Shown piece after piece: positions 10,916 to 19,277 of a stretch of 64,000 bases of DNA. The DNA lies in the NCBI RefSeq assembly GCF_008364555.1, contig NZ_VTUC01000014.1, positions 1 to 64,000 of the forward strand. Direction: 5' to 3'. The notes below the pieces were generated by a model, which saw only the letters and a program-made list of their open reading frames with translations, did no database searches and had not been told where the DNA came from. The stretch's first letter is position 1. Each line of letters begins with the position of its first letter. Both the position numbers and the translations under genes were made by a program. This stretch comes from Enterobacter vonholyi. Lineage in GTDB: Bacteria > Pseudomonadota > Gammaproteobacteria > Enterobacterales > Enterobacteriaceae.

Positions 10916-10986
10916 GATGGCGATCCTGTAAAGCTCGTTTGCGATAGTTGTTTTCCTCAATGAGGTGAAACCACGATACCATAAAA

Positions 10987-11080
10987 AGTAAACATTTCAA
11001 TCCAAAATACGTACACATTACTTTACATAAGCCAATTTATTGCAAAAAACAGCCGCCAAAAACGTAAACTTTAAATTACA
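10987..11080. promoter_or_regulatory. Three TyrR boxes upstream of aroF
   Basis: Matches to TGTAAA-N6-TTTACA occur at 10987-11004 (AGTAAA-N6-AATCCA, weak), 11010-11027 (CGTACA-N6-TTTACA) and 11063-11080 (CGTAAA-N6-ATTACA). The two proximal boxes are adjacent and the third is upstream, as at E. coli aroF, where TyrR with tyrosine represses. The distal box lies about 50 bp before yfiL. Confidence 0.75.
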
Positions 11081-11129
11081 GACATATATTCTTAAGCCAG
11101 GCTATGCTGAAGAAAAAAGGAGAATGGCT

Positions 11130-11504
11130 ATGCGTTCAATTGCTCTCATGCTGTTGTCGCTGTTTTTAACGGGCTGCCAGATCAATCCTTATACCTTTCA
11201 GCCCGACTGGACCAGTCCCTCCTGGTTTGATGCAGGTAAAGAAGACGCCATGAATGGCCTGCCGGTTAAAGATAACCAGACCCTGGCCGATAGTTTTAAC
11301 GACACCCACGTTGATCGTAGTGAATATCTTCGCGGCTACGCTGACGGCCAAAAGAAAGTCTGCGAAGAAGGGTTTATTCACGCCTGGGGATTAGCGGGCA
11401 AATCTTTCCCTGCCAGTTGCGATACTGCCGAAAACGCGGCAAAACTGCGTGCGTCATGGCAGGAAGGGATGGATGAAAGTATGCGTTCCAGCAGACTTAA
11501 TTAA
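11130..11504 (+). CDS. yfiL: YfiL family lipoprotein (DUF2799)
   Basis: A small 124-residue lipoprotein of unknown role. The start MRSIALMLLSLFLTGC is preferred because an AAGGAG site lies 7 bp upstream; an in-frame ATG two codons earlier is too close to it. The lipobox LTGC gives lipidation at Cys16. The body has the DUF2799 pattern of G-x-x-D-A and YLRGYADGQKKVC. It is the first gene before yfiRNB, but its link to their cyclic-di-GMP signalling is only by position. Confidence 0.85.
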   Translation: MRSIALMLLSLFLTGCQINPYTFQPDWTSPSWFDAGKEDAMNGLPVKDNQTLADSFNDTHVDRSEYLRGYADGQKKVCEEGFIHAWGLAGKSFPASCDTAENAAKLRASWQEGMDESMRSSRLN

Positions 11505-11642
11505 GTCTATTTTTATCCACCGAAAAATAAACAACTGTAGGATTTAGCTTAGATTGGCCTGATGCTATTTCTGACATAATGACGGCTCTGATAAACAATG
11601 GTATTCTGCCCGCAACTCTCAAGGACATCTATTTCCGGAGCG

Positions 11643-12194
11643 ATGTGGCGGATTCTGGTGAGAAATTTATTCTTGATCTCTTTTTTCCGACTCACTCTGG
11701 TGTTAATGCTGTTCCTTATGGTGGGCCCTGCGGCGGCAGGCACGCTTACGGAAACGGATAAATCGGTACGCTCGATTGTCTCAGGCATTGTGAGCTATAC
11801 GCGATGGCCGTCACTTTCCGGGCAGCCTAAACTTTGCGTCTATGCCACTTCTCACTATACGCACGCGCTCAGCGGCGACGAAGGGCACAACGAGTTACCC
11901 TATACTCCCGTTATTGTACGTAACGATCAGGAAGCTCTGGCCGCGACGTGTGATGCGATTTATTTCGGGTCTGAATCACCGGCAAAACAACTTGAATTAA
12001 TAAGTCAATATCAGGGCAGAGCGTTGCTATTAATCTCAGAGCAAAATCCGGAATGTGTAATTGGCAGTGCCTTTTGCCTGATGATCGATCGCGGCCAGGT
12101 ACGGTTTTCCGTCAACCTGGATGCGTTGACGCGCAGTGGCGTAAGAGTCAATCCGGATGTATTAATGCTGGCACGGAATAAGCAGCATGGATAA
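11643..12194 (+). CDS. yfiR: YfiR family periplasmic inhibitor of diguanylate cyclase DgcN
   Basis: DUF4154 protein that in Pseudomonas and E. coli binds the periplasmic part of YfiN and keeps it inactive until it senses redox or envelope stress. I start it at MWRILVRNLF (11643, 183 residues), which gives a signal peptide ending near AAAG. The core VSGIVSYTRWP, the paired cysteines of KLCVYA, TCDAIYFG, PECVIGSAFCL and the C-terminal VNPDVLMLAR are family hallmarks. It overlaps dgcN by 8 bp, so the two are translationally coupled. Confidence 0.9.
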   Translation: MWRILVRNLFLISFFRLTLVLMLFLMVGPAAAGTLTETDKSVRSIVSGIVSYTRWPSLSGQPKLCVYATSHYTHALSGDEGHNELPYTPVIVRNDQEALAATCDAIYFGSESPAKQLELISQYQGRALLLISEQNPECVIGSAFCLMIDRGQVRFSVNLDALTRSGVRVNPDVLMLARNKQHG

Positions 12195-13407
12195 AGATTT
12201 CACTTCAACGCCACGTCCGACGTTTAAAAGAACGTTGAGGCGAAACAGCATGATAAGCGTCATTATCACAATGACGTTAATATGGCTGTTGCTCTGTTTT
12301 GCTTCCGTCGTGACGTTAAAACAATATGCGCAAAAGAACCTCGAATTAACCGGCGCCACAATGAGCCACAGCCTGGAAGCCTCGCTGGTTTTCAACGACT
12401 CGCTGGCGGCAAACGAAACGCTTGCAGCCCTGGGCAAACAGGGGCAGTTTGCCGCGGCGGAGGTGATTAACGCGCATAAAAAGCGGTTTGCCTACTGGTC
12501 CTGGAACCCGGAAGATAACAACGACACGCTGGGCGCACTGGTCAGCCGCTGGCTTTTCCCCGTACCGGTTGCGCAGCCCATCATGCATAACGGCTTAAGG
12601 ATCGGCGAAATCCGCCTTACCGCGCGTGACAGTTTGATCAGCCACTTCATCTGGACGTCGTTTGCCGTACTTACCGGCTGCATTCTCTTTGCCGCCGTCG
12701 TCGCGCTTATCATTACCCAGTCTTTGCATCGTGGGATGGTTATGGCCCTGCAGAACATTACCGACGTCGTGCATGACGTACGCACAAACCGCAACTTCTC
12801 CCGCCGGGTGAAAGACGGGCGTATCGAAGAGTTTCACCAGTTTGGCGAAGACTTCAACAGTCTTCTGGATGAAATGGAAGAGTGGCAGCTGAAACTCCAG
12901 GCGAAAAACGCCCAGCTGTTGCGGACCGCCATGCACGACCCGCTCACCGGTCTTGCCAACCGCGCAGCGTTTCGTAACAGCATTGCGGCCTTAATGAACG
13001 ACCCTTCAGCCAGAACAAACTCGGCCCTGCTCTTCCTCGACGGTGATAACTTTAAGTTTATTAACGACACCTGGGGCCACGCGGCAGGAGACTGCGTGCT
13101 GATCGAAGTCGCCAGCAGGATGATGGAGTTTGGCGACAAACGTCATCAGTCTTACCGTCTTGGCGGTGACGAATTTGCCATGGTGCTGTACGGCGTTCAC
13201 TCTGAGCTTGAGGTTCAACACATTTGTGCTGCGCTTTCGCAGCAGTTTATTCGTCCGTTTGATCTTCATAACGGGCAAAAAGCATCGATGTCACTCAGCA
13301 TTGGCTTTGCTCTGGCGTGGGAAAATGCTTCCGTGGAAGCATTACTGGAGAGGGCTGACCGCAATATGTACCAGGTTAAAAACCAGCGTACGAAAACAAT
13401 AAGTTAG
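12187..13407 (+). CDS. dgcN: Diguanylate cyclase DgcN (YfiN)
   Basis: Inner-membrane enzyme making cyclic-di-GMP. The 406-residue protein has two membrane segments (about 22-44 and 155-176) around a periplasmic PAS-like CHASE8 domain that YfiR binds, a HAMP-like linker (about 180-230), and a GGDEF domain with DPLTGLANR and the intact GGDEF active site near residue 325. In E. coli it also arrests division at midcell under envelope stress. It is the middle gene of yfiRNB. Confidence 0.94.
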   Translation: MDKDFTSTPRPTFKRTLRRNSMISVIITMTLIWLLLCFASVVTLKQYAQKNLELTGATMSHSLEASLVFNDSLAANETLAALGKQGQFAAAEVINAHKKRFAYWSWNPEDNNDTLGALVSRWLFPVPVAQPIMHNGLRIGEIRLTARDSLISHFIWTSFAVLTGCILFAAVVALIITQSLHRGMVMALQNITDVVHDVRTNRNFSRRVKDGRIEEFHQFGEDFNSLLDEMEEWQLKLQAKNAQLLRTAMHDPLTGLANRAAFRNSIAALMNDPSARTNSALLFLDGDNFKFINDTWGHAAGDCVLIEVASRMMEFGDKRHQSYRLGGDEFAMVLYGVHSELEVQHICAALSQQFIRPFDLHNGQKASMSLSIGFALAWENASVEALLERADRNMYQVKNQRTKTIS

Positions 13408-13419
13408 AAAGGATACACT

Positions 13420-13905
13420 ATGTTAAAACGTTACTTCGCGCCGTTAGTACTGGCCTCACTGGTTCTGGCAGGCTGTCAGTCGCCGCCGGAAGGCAAATTC
13501 ACTCCTGAGCAAATTGCGGCGATGAAGTCTTACGGTTTTAACGAACTGAACGGTGACTGGTCGCTTGGCATGTCGGACACCATCCTGTTTGATAAAAATG
13601 ACGCCAGACTGCGTTCTGAGAGTGAAACGCAGATCCAGTCCATGGCCTCTCGCCTGGCGGAAACCGGCCTGACCCATGCGCGAATGGACGGTCACACGGA
13701 TAACTACGGGGAAGAAAGCTACAACGAAGCGCTGTCGTTAAAACGCGCCAACGCCGTGGCCGATGCCTGGGCGAAGGGTGCAAATATCCCGCGCAGCAAT
13801 CTCACCACGCGAGGATTAGGTCAAAAATACCCGGTGGCGAGCAACAGTACCCCGCAAGGGCGCGCTGAAAACCGCCGCGTCGCAGTGGTGATCAGCACGC
13901 CATAG
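13420..13905 (+). CDS. yfiB: OmpA-like outer membrane lipoprotein YfiB
   Basis: The 161-residue protein has a lipobox (LVLAGC, Cys19) and a C-terminal OmpA/Pal peptidoglycan-binding domain with the DGHTDNYG and NRRVAVVI motifs. In Pseudomonas YfiB sequesters YfiR at the outer membrane and so releases YfiN; the same role is inferred here. It lies 12 bp after dgcN. It converges with the PepSY gene with only 2 bp between the stops and no visible terminator. Confidence 0.92.
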   Translation: MLKRYFAPLVLASLVLAGCQSPPEGKFTPEQIAAMKSYGFNELNGDWSLGMSDTILFDKNDARLRSESETQIQSMASRLAETGLTHARMDGHTDNYGEESYNEALSLKRANAVADAWAKGANIPRSNLTTRGLGQKYPVASNSTPQGRAENRRVAVVISTP

Positions 13906-13907
13906 GG

Positions 13908-15278
13908 TTATTTAGCGGATGATTCGGCGAGCGTCACCCTGGTTGCCGCTCGCCAGCGCAGCCAGTCCACCAGAATAAACAGCGCCAGACTCACGCCCAT
14001 CACCGGCAGGGCCAGCCCCAGCAGTACGCTGATTATCAGCGTAACCCCTCTTCCCCATCCTGACAGCGCCAGCCAGCTCTGACAAAGCGTCTGTACCGGA
14101 CTCACTGCCGATTGCGCAGGACGACGCATCCACCACATCCGGTATCCCCAGATAATGAGCACGCACAGGGCGAGGCCGAACGCCACGAGCAGCAGCTGAT
14201 TCACCAGGCCGAATAAGATCCCCATATGGAAATCCACGCCCCAGCGGGTCAGTTTTGCCATTAACGGGAAATCCTCGAATCGGGTTCTGTCCAGGACCTG
14301 CATCGTATGGGGATCTACCGCAACGGCGTCCACCTGAGTCGGCCAGCTGCGATCGATTTCCGTTACGGTCCAGGCACGATCCATTGTTTTCGCCGGGCGG
14401 ATCTCCAGCTTGCTGGCATCAATCCCCGCGTTACGCGCCGCGCTTAATACCCCGTCAAACTGCGTCAAATCCATCGCCATTTCCGGCATCATCATCCCAC
14501 CGTGATGACCGCGATGGTCGGCATGTTCATCCATAACCTCATGTTGGCCGGATAGCGTCGTGTTCACCTGCGGGGTGAGCCAGTTCATCTCTGCACGCAG
14601 CTTATCCACGTTCCCGCCAGCCCACTGGGACCAGGTCAGGCCGGTTGCGGAGAACAGCAGCATTCCACCCAGCAGAACCCAGCCCAGCGTCACGTGCACC
14701 CGACGCCGGTTCTGGAAGCGATTGTTGATCCGCCGTTTGGGTCGGGTATAAAACCACAGGGCAATACCGCCCAGCGCGGCAACCCACATCCAGGAGGCTG
14801 CAAGCTCGCTGTAGAGCCTCCCCACGTCGCCCAACATCAGAGAGGTGTGGAGGTAATCAATGGTCTGACGCAGCGGTAAAATCCCGCTGGTGCCGTATAC
14901 CGTCATATCTCCCAGTACCGTCAGGCTTACCGGATCCACGAAGATAGCGCGGTTCTCCGATGGCCCAAGTTTCGGGTCAGCGAACATCACGCGGGTGGTT
15001 TCGCCTTCAGCCAGCCCCGGACGAACGGCGTGCAAACGTAAATCTGATCCAACGGTTTTTTCCGCCACGGCGATTTGTTCGGCCAGAGGCTGCGGCTCGC
15101 CCACGGAATCCGCGTGGAGCGCGTGTCGGTAGAGCGCATTCTCCAGCTGCGGGGTCGCCACATACAGCGTCCCGGTCAGCGCGGCGAAGAAGATAAACGG
15201 GCCGACAAACAGCCCAACGTAGAAATGAAGGCGACGCAGCAGGTTTCCCCATGCCGCGCGCGAGGTGCAGGTAGTCAT
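13908..15278 (-). CDS. PepSY-associated transmembrane protein
   Basis: The 456-residue PepSY_TM family membrane protein has segments near residues 15-40, 160-180, 200-220, 355-378 and 405-440. The RLHFYVGLFVGPF start and HTSLMLGDVGR are typical of this family, linked to iron or copper uptake and reduction. A periplasmic stretch near residues 245-270 is rich in His and Met (HADHRGHHGGMMMPEM), suggesting metal binding. It follows a DUF2946 gene with a 39-bp gap, so the two likely form one unit. Both are absent from this place in E. coli. The transported substrate is unknown. Confidence 0.8.
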   Translation of the reverse strand: MTTCTSRAAWGNLLRRLHFYVGLFVGPFIFFAALTGTLYVATPQLENALYRHALHADSVGEPQPLAEQIAVAEKTVGSDLRLHAVRPGLAEGETTRVMFADPKLGPSENRAIFVDPVSLTVLGDMTVYGTSGILPLRQTIDYLHTSLMLGDVGRLYSELAASWMWVAALGGIALWFYTRPKRRINNRFQNRRRVHVTLGWVLLGGMLLFSATGLTWSQWAGGNVDKLRAEMNWLTPQVNTTLSGQHEVMDEHADHRGHHGGMMMPEMAMDLTQFDGVLSAARNAGIDASKLEIRPAKTMDRAWTVTEIDRSWPTQVDAVAVDPHTMQVLDRTRFEDFPLMAKLTRWGVDFHMGILFGLVNQLLLVAFGLALCVLIIWGYRMWWMRRPAQSAVSPVQTLCQSWLALSGWGRGVTLIISVLLGLALPVMGVSLALFILVDWLRWRAATRVTLAESSAK

Positions 15279-15317
15279 ACTTTTCCTTTTTAAGGCAAAA
15301 AGTTATCGATTTTGTTT

Positions 15318-15722
15318 TTAAAGGGAAAAAGCAGACTGCCGCGGCGGCGCGCGGGTATCCGGGTAAAGCCAGGGGAAGAAGTGCCAGTGGTTGACCGCCT
15401 GACGCGGCGGCTTAACGCGAAGCCTCTGCAGCACCACGCTGAGCAGGACGATGAGCGCCAGCATCACGCCAGGGACATGCGCTAACAGCACGCAGTAGCC
15501 ACAGGCTTCCGCATGGTCGACAGGCATCGTGTGCGGCATATCAACGTGATGCTCGTCCATCGACATCATGCTCATGTCATGATGCATACCCGGCATGGCG
15601 CTCATGGGATCTTTCTGCAATGAGACGGAGATCAGCGGCGCCACCACGATCAGCAGGATCGCAAACAGCGCGATCAATGCCGCTGCGCGTTTCCGGTCAG
15701 GCTGATGCAGTACGTTATCCAC
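15318..15722 (-). CDS. DUF2946 membrane protein, Met/His-rich
   Basis: A short protein (about 134 residues) with one N-terminal membrane segment, a Met/His-rich periplasmic stretch (MPGMHHDMSMMSMDEHHVDMPH) and the DUF2946 core HAEACGYCVLLAH followed by a second membrane segment. I place the start at a GTG (15722) because GGAGGGG lies just upstream; a TTG five codons earlier is also in frame. DUF2946 genes often accompany copper or iron uptake genes. With the PepSY partner this suggests metal handling, but that is inference. Confidence 0.72.
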   Translation of the reverse strand: MDNVLHQPDRKRAAALIALFAILLIVVAPLISVSLQKDPMSAMPGMHHDMSMMSMDEHHVDMPHTMPVDHAEACGYCVLLAHVPGVMLALIVLLSVVLQRLRVKPPRQAVNHWHFFPWLYPDTRAPPRQSAFSL

Positions 15723-15796
15723 TTCCCCTCCACTCAAGAGGCAAGCATTGTAAATGATTTATGAAGAAAGGGTTAACTCGAGAGGTGCGATGGGAT

Positions 15797-15830
15797 AAAA
15801 AAAGGGCCAGCCTTTCGGCCAGCCCTTTCT
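15797..15830 (-). terminator. Original rplS operon terminator, displaced by the prophage
   Basis: On the minus strand AAGGGCTGGC pairs with GCTGGCCCTT (two G-U pairs) and is followed by T7. It stands immediately beyond attL. In a prophage-free chromosome it would follow rplS by about 25 bp, so it is the natural rpsP-rplS terminator, now 29.7 kb from the gene. Confidence 0.75.
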
Positions 15831-15854
15831 AACAGGATGTCGCTTAAGCGAATC

Positions 15855-15869
15855 TTAGTTCAGACGCTC
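15855..15869. repeat. attL core
   Basis: TTAGTTCAGACGCTC is identical to 45537-45551, the last codons and stop of rplS. Sequence diverges directly after it, so 15 bp is the visible core. Confidence 0.85.
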
Positions 15870-15950
15870 CTAATAACACCCTTTCAAAAACATATACTTA
15901 CCATAAAAAACAACTAGTTAAGTTAATTTTTAATGCAGCGAATTGTAGTG

Positions 15951-17000
15951 TTATGCAACCTCTGCCGCCATATTGCCGCCAACATAGAGAGAAAGAGGAT
16001 TGAGAGAGACGGCTTGCTCTAAATGGTCAGGAGCAAAGTGCGCGTATCTCATTGTTTCGCGAATGTTGGAATGTCCGAGGATTTTCTGCAGTACCAGTAT
16101 GTTTCCGCCGTTCATCATAAAATGCGCACCAAATGTATGCCTCAGGACATGCGTCTTTTGCCCTTCAGTTAGCTCGATATTCGTGAGTTTGAGCATCTTT
16201 TTAAACTCCTGATAGCAGGGCTTGAACATTCTGCCCTGACGTTCGGCTAGCTCGTCATACAACCATTTAGGAATGGGAACGGTGCGATTTTTCTTACCTT
16301 TGGTTTTTGTGAAAGTCAGTTTGCAGGGAGAGAGTTGAGGCCGCGTCAATCTCTCGGCCTCCCCCCATCTTGCGCCGGTTGCAAGACAGACTTTGACAAT
16401 CATCGTGAGATCCTCTTTGCCGTATTGCTCGCAGGCTCTAAACAGCTCAGGGATTTGAGAAAGAGTTAGCCAGGACATTTCTTTCTCGGCTTCTTTGAAT
16501 ACGCGTACCCCTTCCAGTGGGTTGGGTAAACTCCACTCCCCTAACCGCCGCAGCTCATTAAACACAGCTATAAGATATTGCTGCTCACGATTCACGGTTA
16601 TTGGTTTGGCGACCCATTTCGCCGGGTCTTTATGATATCCGTTGTCTATTTCCCCACGGAGTCGACGGTCGCGGTAATGAGCCCAATCTTTAGCGGTAAA
16701 GCGGGATGCAATTGGGTCGCCCAAACCGTTACACACAATTTGCAGCTTTGCTAACCGCGACTTACTGGCGACTAAAGCTTGTCCGTGCAGGTTATGCCAG
16801 AGTTGAATCAACTCGCTTAAGCGTCGGCGATCTTCTTTCTTGCCGAGCCAAGGCTTGTCCTCACTTTCATTCTTCGTAAATGTTTCGAATGCCTCGGCCT
16901 CACCTTTTGTATTGAAATGCCGACGAATACGCCGCCCTTCCCTACCGTTTGGATAAAGCTCGCATAACCATTTACCGTTTTTTTGCTTACTAACTGTCAT
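15951..17000 (-). CDS. int: Prophage tyrosine integrase
   Basis: Site-specific recombinase of the P2-like family, 349 residues, joining phage attP to the rplS attB. The catalytic residues are Arg211 (ATGARWGEA), His284-x-x-Arg287 (HVLRH), His310 (ILGHSN) and nucleophile Tyr319 (TMRYAHF). It begins 80 bp from attL and is read toward it. Its 3' end contains a GCCGCC repeat shared with the other end of the prophage, a candidate arm-type binding site. Confidence 0.95.
   Translation of the reverse strand: MTVSKQKNGKWLCELYPNGREGRRIRRHFNTKGEAEAFETFTKNESEDKPWLGKKEDRRRLSELIQLWHNLHGQALVASKSRLAKLQIVCNGLGDPIASRFTAKDWAHYRDRRLRGEIDNGYHKDPAKWVAKPITVNREQQYLIAVFNELRRLGEWSLPNPLEGVRVFKEAEKEMSWLTLSQIPELFRACEQYGKEDLTMIVKVCLATGARWGEAERLTRPQLSPCKLTFTKTKGKKNRTVPIPKWLYDELAERQGRMFKPCYQEFKKMLKLTNIELTEGQKTHVLRHTFGAHFMMNGGNILVLQKILGHSNIRETMRYAHFAPDHLEQAVSLNPLSLYVGGNMAAEVA
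15960..15981. repeat. Candidate Int arm-type site, left copy
   Basis: CTCTGCCGCCA-TA-TTGCCGCCA at 15960-15981 recurs as CTCTGCCGCCA-AT-TTGCCGCCA at 45438-45459. The copies lie about 90 bp inside each attachment site, in the same orientation. This is the expected placement for integrase arm sites of attP. The left copy also encodes the last residues of Int. Confidence 0.5.
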
Positions 17001-17023
17001 AGCTACACCGAGGCCAAATATTT

Positions 17024-17362
17024 TTATTCACAAAGCGCAATGGCTTCACTGAAAACAGGAGCAATATCAGCTCGTTCTAATGGATCGTTAGGGTCTTTTT
17101 TCAGAACTTCTTTTAAATCTCGCCCTTCCATTTTTCCAGACTTGACGGCGTTCTTAGCCATGCCGCTTAAGGGATAGCGTTCATCCGTATCAGTGTCATA
17201 AACAAAAACGTAGTGACTATTTACACAGGATACTTTTGCATGCTCAAAGGTAAGCGGCCATTTATCACCAAGAGATTTACTATCAATCTCTTTAAATTTC
17301 TCAGCGGCTAAGGCTGAGGAAGAAAGCGCGATACCGGCCATCAAAAATAATAACTTTTTCAT
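17024..17362 (-). CDS. DUF2511 (YebY-like) periplasmic protein, prophage cargo
   Basis: A 112-residue protein with a clear signal peptide (MKKLLFLMAGIALSSSALA) and the pattern of E. coli YebY: a central KWPLTFEHAKVSC, RYPLSGMAKNAVKSG and a DPNDP motif before a C-terminal Cys. Two cysteines may form a disulphide. YebY is a copper-responsive periplasmic protein in E. coli. Here it sits between int and the repressor on the lysogenically expressed strand, a typical position for a gene that changes the lysogen rather than the phage. Its role is unknown. Confidence 0.7.
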   Translation of the reverse strand: MKKLLFLMAGIALSSSALAAEKFKEIDSKSLGDKWPLTFEHAKVSCVNSHYVFVYDTDTDERYPLSGMAKNAVKSGKMEGRDLKEVLKKDPNDPLERADIAPVFSEAIALCE

Positions 17363-17371
17363 AACTGCTCC

Positions 17372-18235
17372 TTAAACATGCTTTTCCAAAGTAAAAATCA
17401 CTGCACCTGATGGTGTGATGTCTGAAAGATTACATTCAAACTCCGCAGACTTATTTGAAAGCCTGACCTTTCCACCTGGTAACCTGATGACATCAAAAAC
17501 ATCGAGCGCACCATCAATGCCAATAAGCCAACGACCATTACCGATCTTTGAGTTAGAACAATCAACAAGCCAAGATGCGCCTACTCCATCAATAAAGATC
17601 AATTCATCAATATTTTCAGGAACCATTGTAAGGTCTGGAGTCCAACGCCCAATATCTTTAAGCTCGCCAGCTTCAAGGCGACATTTTCTTACTGTTAAGG
17701 CGCTAAGAGATTCACTTTCCCTGCCGTCTCGCATCTTGCCTTTGCCTGTAGAAAGCCACTCCAACGAAACGCCAGTGTCAAGTGCGCAGGTCACCACCAC
17801 ATCGCCCGGGAAAAAGTCACGCCTGACCCAAGTGCTTATAGTGCCGGAAGAAATACCCAATAAATCACCAAGCTCTTTTTGCATCGTAAACCCATAAGCA
17901 TCAAGAATTCTGCGCAAAACGGTTTTGCCCCCGTTCGTCATGATCTCGTCATAGAGTTCTTTGCCCTTTAGCTTGCAACCGACTCGCTCATGTTTTGCAT
18001 TTGCAAGCTCACCACTTACAAGCCAATTGATATCAGCACCCGTATCAAGACAACACCTAACTATGACATTGCCGGGTATTGCATCGCGTTGAACCCAGCC
18101 ACTAACGCTGTGTTTAGCGATGCCCAACAGGTCAGCTAAATCCTTTTGCATCTTGACGCCATAGGCTGACATTACGCGCTCTAACACGCCATTTGATGCA
18201 CCTATACGCCACTGAACATCGAGTTCAGAACTCAT
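17372..18235 (-). CDS. Prophage CI-type repressor with duplicated DNA-binding domain
   Basis: A 287-residue immunity repressor placed where 186 cI lies, divergent from the early operon. Residues 17-76 and 106-165 are clear copies of the same phage-CI N-terminal domain, 89 residues apart. Each has a helix-turn-helix (MQKDLADLLGIAKHSVSGW at 29-47; MQKELGDLLGISSGTISTW at 118-136) and a trailing W-L-x-x-G. The C-terminal 115 residues resemble a CI oligomerisation domain; I see no clear LexA-type self-cleavage signature. Ordinary 186 CI is about 192 residues with one such domain. SOS induction would then need an antirepressor. Confidence 0.82.
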   Translation of the reverse strand: MSSELDVQWRIGASNGVLERVMSAYGVKMQKDLADLLGIAKHSVSGWVQRDAIPGNVIVRCCLDTGADINWLVSGELANAKHERVGCKLKGKELYDEIMTNGGKTVLRRILDAYGFTMQKELGDLLGISSGTISTWVRRDFFPGDVVVTCALDTGVSLEWLSTGKGKMRDGRESESLSALTVRKCRLEAGELKDIGRWTPDLTMVPENIDELIFIDGVGASWLVDCSNSKIGNGRWLIGIDGALDVFDVIRLPGGKVRLSNKSAEFECNLSDITPSGAVIFTLEKHV

Positions 18236-18244
18236 AAAAACCCC

Positions 18245-18293
18245 TACAGATAATTTTATGGGTGTTTACAGATAACTTTTTACGATCTATAGT
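18245..18293. promoter_or_regulatory. Prophage early promoter and candidate CI operators
   Basis: TACAGATAATTTT (18245-18257) and TACAGATAACTTTT (18267-18280) are near-identical direct repeats 22 bp apart, two helical turns. A good rightward promoter, TTTACA (18265-18270), 17 bp, TATAGT (18288-18293), overlaps the second copy. This lies between the divergent repressor and cox, so the repeats are probable CI operators and the promoter is the lytic promoter. Confidence 0.6.
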
Positions 18294-18356
18294 GGCGCTT
18301 ATCGACCAAGATGCACACCACTGCACCACATTTCAAACAACAGGAGATAATGCGAT

Positions 18357-18728
18357 ATGTCAGATGCAAAATCAATCTCGATGCACGACTCGCAAAACTC
18401 ACAAAATCAAACTGTGCTGTTAGACCCGACTCAGTTTGACGCCATCGTTACAGCAATGCTGCCAGCCCTGCAGACAATGATTCGCTCTGCAATGTCCGAC
18501 ACCATGACAGTGAAAGACTTTGCCGCCACTCGCGGCGTTAGCGAGCGTCTGGTCTGGCAATGGCTTGATGAGGGCATTCTTCTTAAAGCTCCGACCAAAG
18601 ACTTTTCCAACAAAGAGGAAGCCGGTAAACGAAGCCGCACCCTCGTAAACGTAAAAGCATGGCGCGACAAACTGACTCAACAAGCGATTGATTGTCGCTA
18701 CATCGACCAGCGCACCGCTCTTAACTGA
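18357..18728 (+). CDS. Cox-like excisionase/transcription regulator
   Basis: A 123-residue protein, first gene of the rightward early operon. The C-terminal half (MTVKDFAATRGVSERLVWQWLDEGILLKAP) is the winged-helix signature of P2-family Cox proteins, which bend DNA for excision and repress the lysogenic promoter. The N-terminal Asn/Gln-rich 35 residues are not obviously conserved. The function is inferred from family and position. Confidence 0.8.
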   Translation: MSDAKSISMHDSQNSQNQTVLLDPTQFDAIVTAMLPALQTMIRSAMSDTMTVKDFAATRGVSERLVWQWLDEGILLKAPTKDFSNKEEAGKRSRTLVNVKAWRDKLTQQAIDCRYIDQRTALN

Positions 18729-18760
18729 ATTTGATTATGCAAGTTAGAGGGAACTTAACC

Positions 18761-19270
18761 ATGTTTGATTTTCAGATTTCCAAACATCCCCATTATGACG
18801 ATGCGTGTCGTGCTTTCGCTCAACGTCACAACATGACGAAGCTTGCCGAACGTGCGGGAATGAATGTTCAGACGTTACGTAACAAGCTCAACCCGGAACA
18901 GCCTCACCAGCTCACCCCACCTGAGTTATGGCTGCTGACAGACCTGACCGAAGACTCAGCCTTAGTTGATGGTTTTTTGGCTCAGATTCATTGCCTGCCA
19001 TGTGTACCGGTCAACGAGCTGGCAAAAGACAAATTACAGTCTTACGTCATGCGTGCTATGCGGGAACTCGGCGAACTGGCGAGCGGCGCGGTCTCTGATG
19101 AGCGTCTGACCTCTGCCCGTAAGCACACCATGATTGAAAGCGTTAACTCCGGTATTCGCATGTTGTCTTTGTCGGCACTGGCGCTGCATGCACGTTTGCA
19201 GACCAATCCAGCAATGACGAGTGTTGTCGATACCATGAGCGGTATTGGCGCGTCATTCGGTCTGATTTGA
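18761..19270 (+). CDS. Phage CII-type regulator (Phage_CP76 family)
   Basis: The start MFDFQISKHPHYDDACRAF (18761), ten codons inside the open frame, gives 169 residues, the size of 186 CII. It has a helix-turn-helix (MTKLAERAGMNVQTLRNKLNPEQPH begins it, about residues 24-48) and TPPELWLLTD. In 186, CII activates the promoter that establishes lysogeny. The gene is downstream of cox, as in 186. Confidence 0.85.
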   Translation: MFDFQISKHPHYDDACRAFAQRHNMTKLAERAGMNVQTLRNKLNPEQPHQLTPPELWLLTDLTEDSALVDGFLAQIHCLPCVPVNELAKDKLQSYVMRAMRELGELASGAVSDERLTSARKHTMIESVNSGIRMLSLSALALHARLQTNPAMTSVVDTMSGIGASFGLI

Positions 19271-19277
19271 GGTGCTC

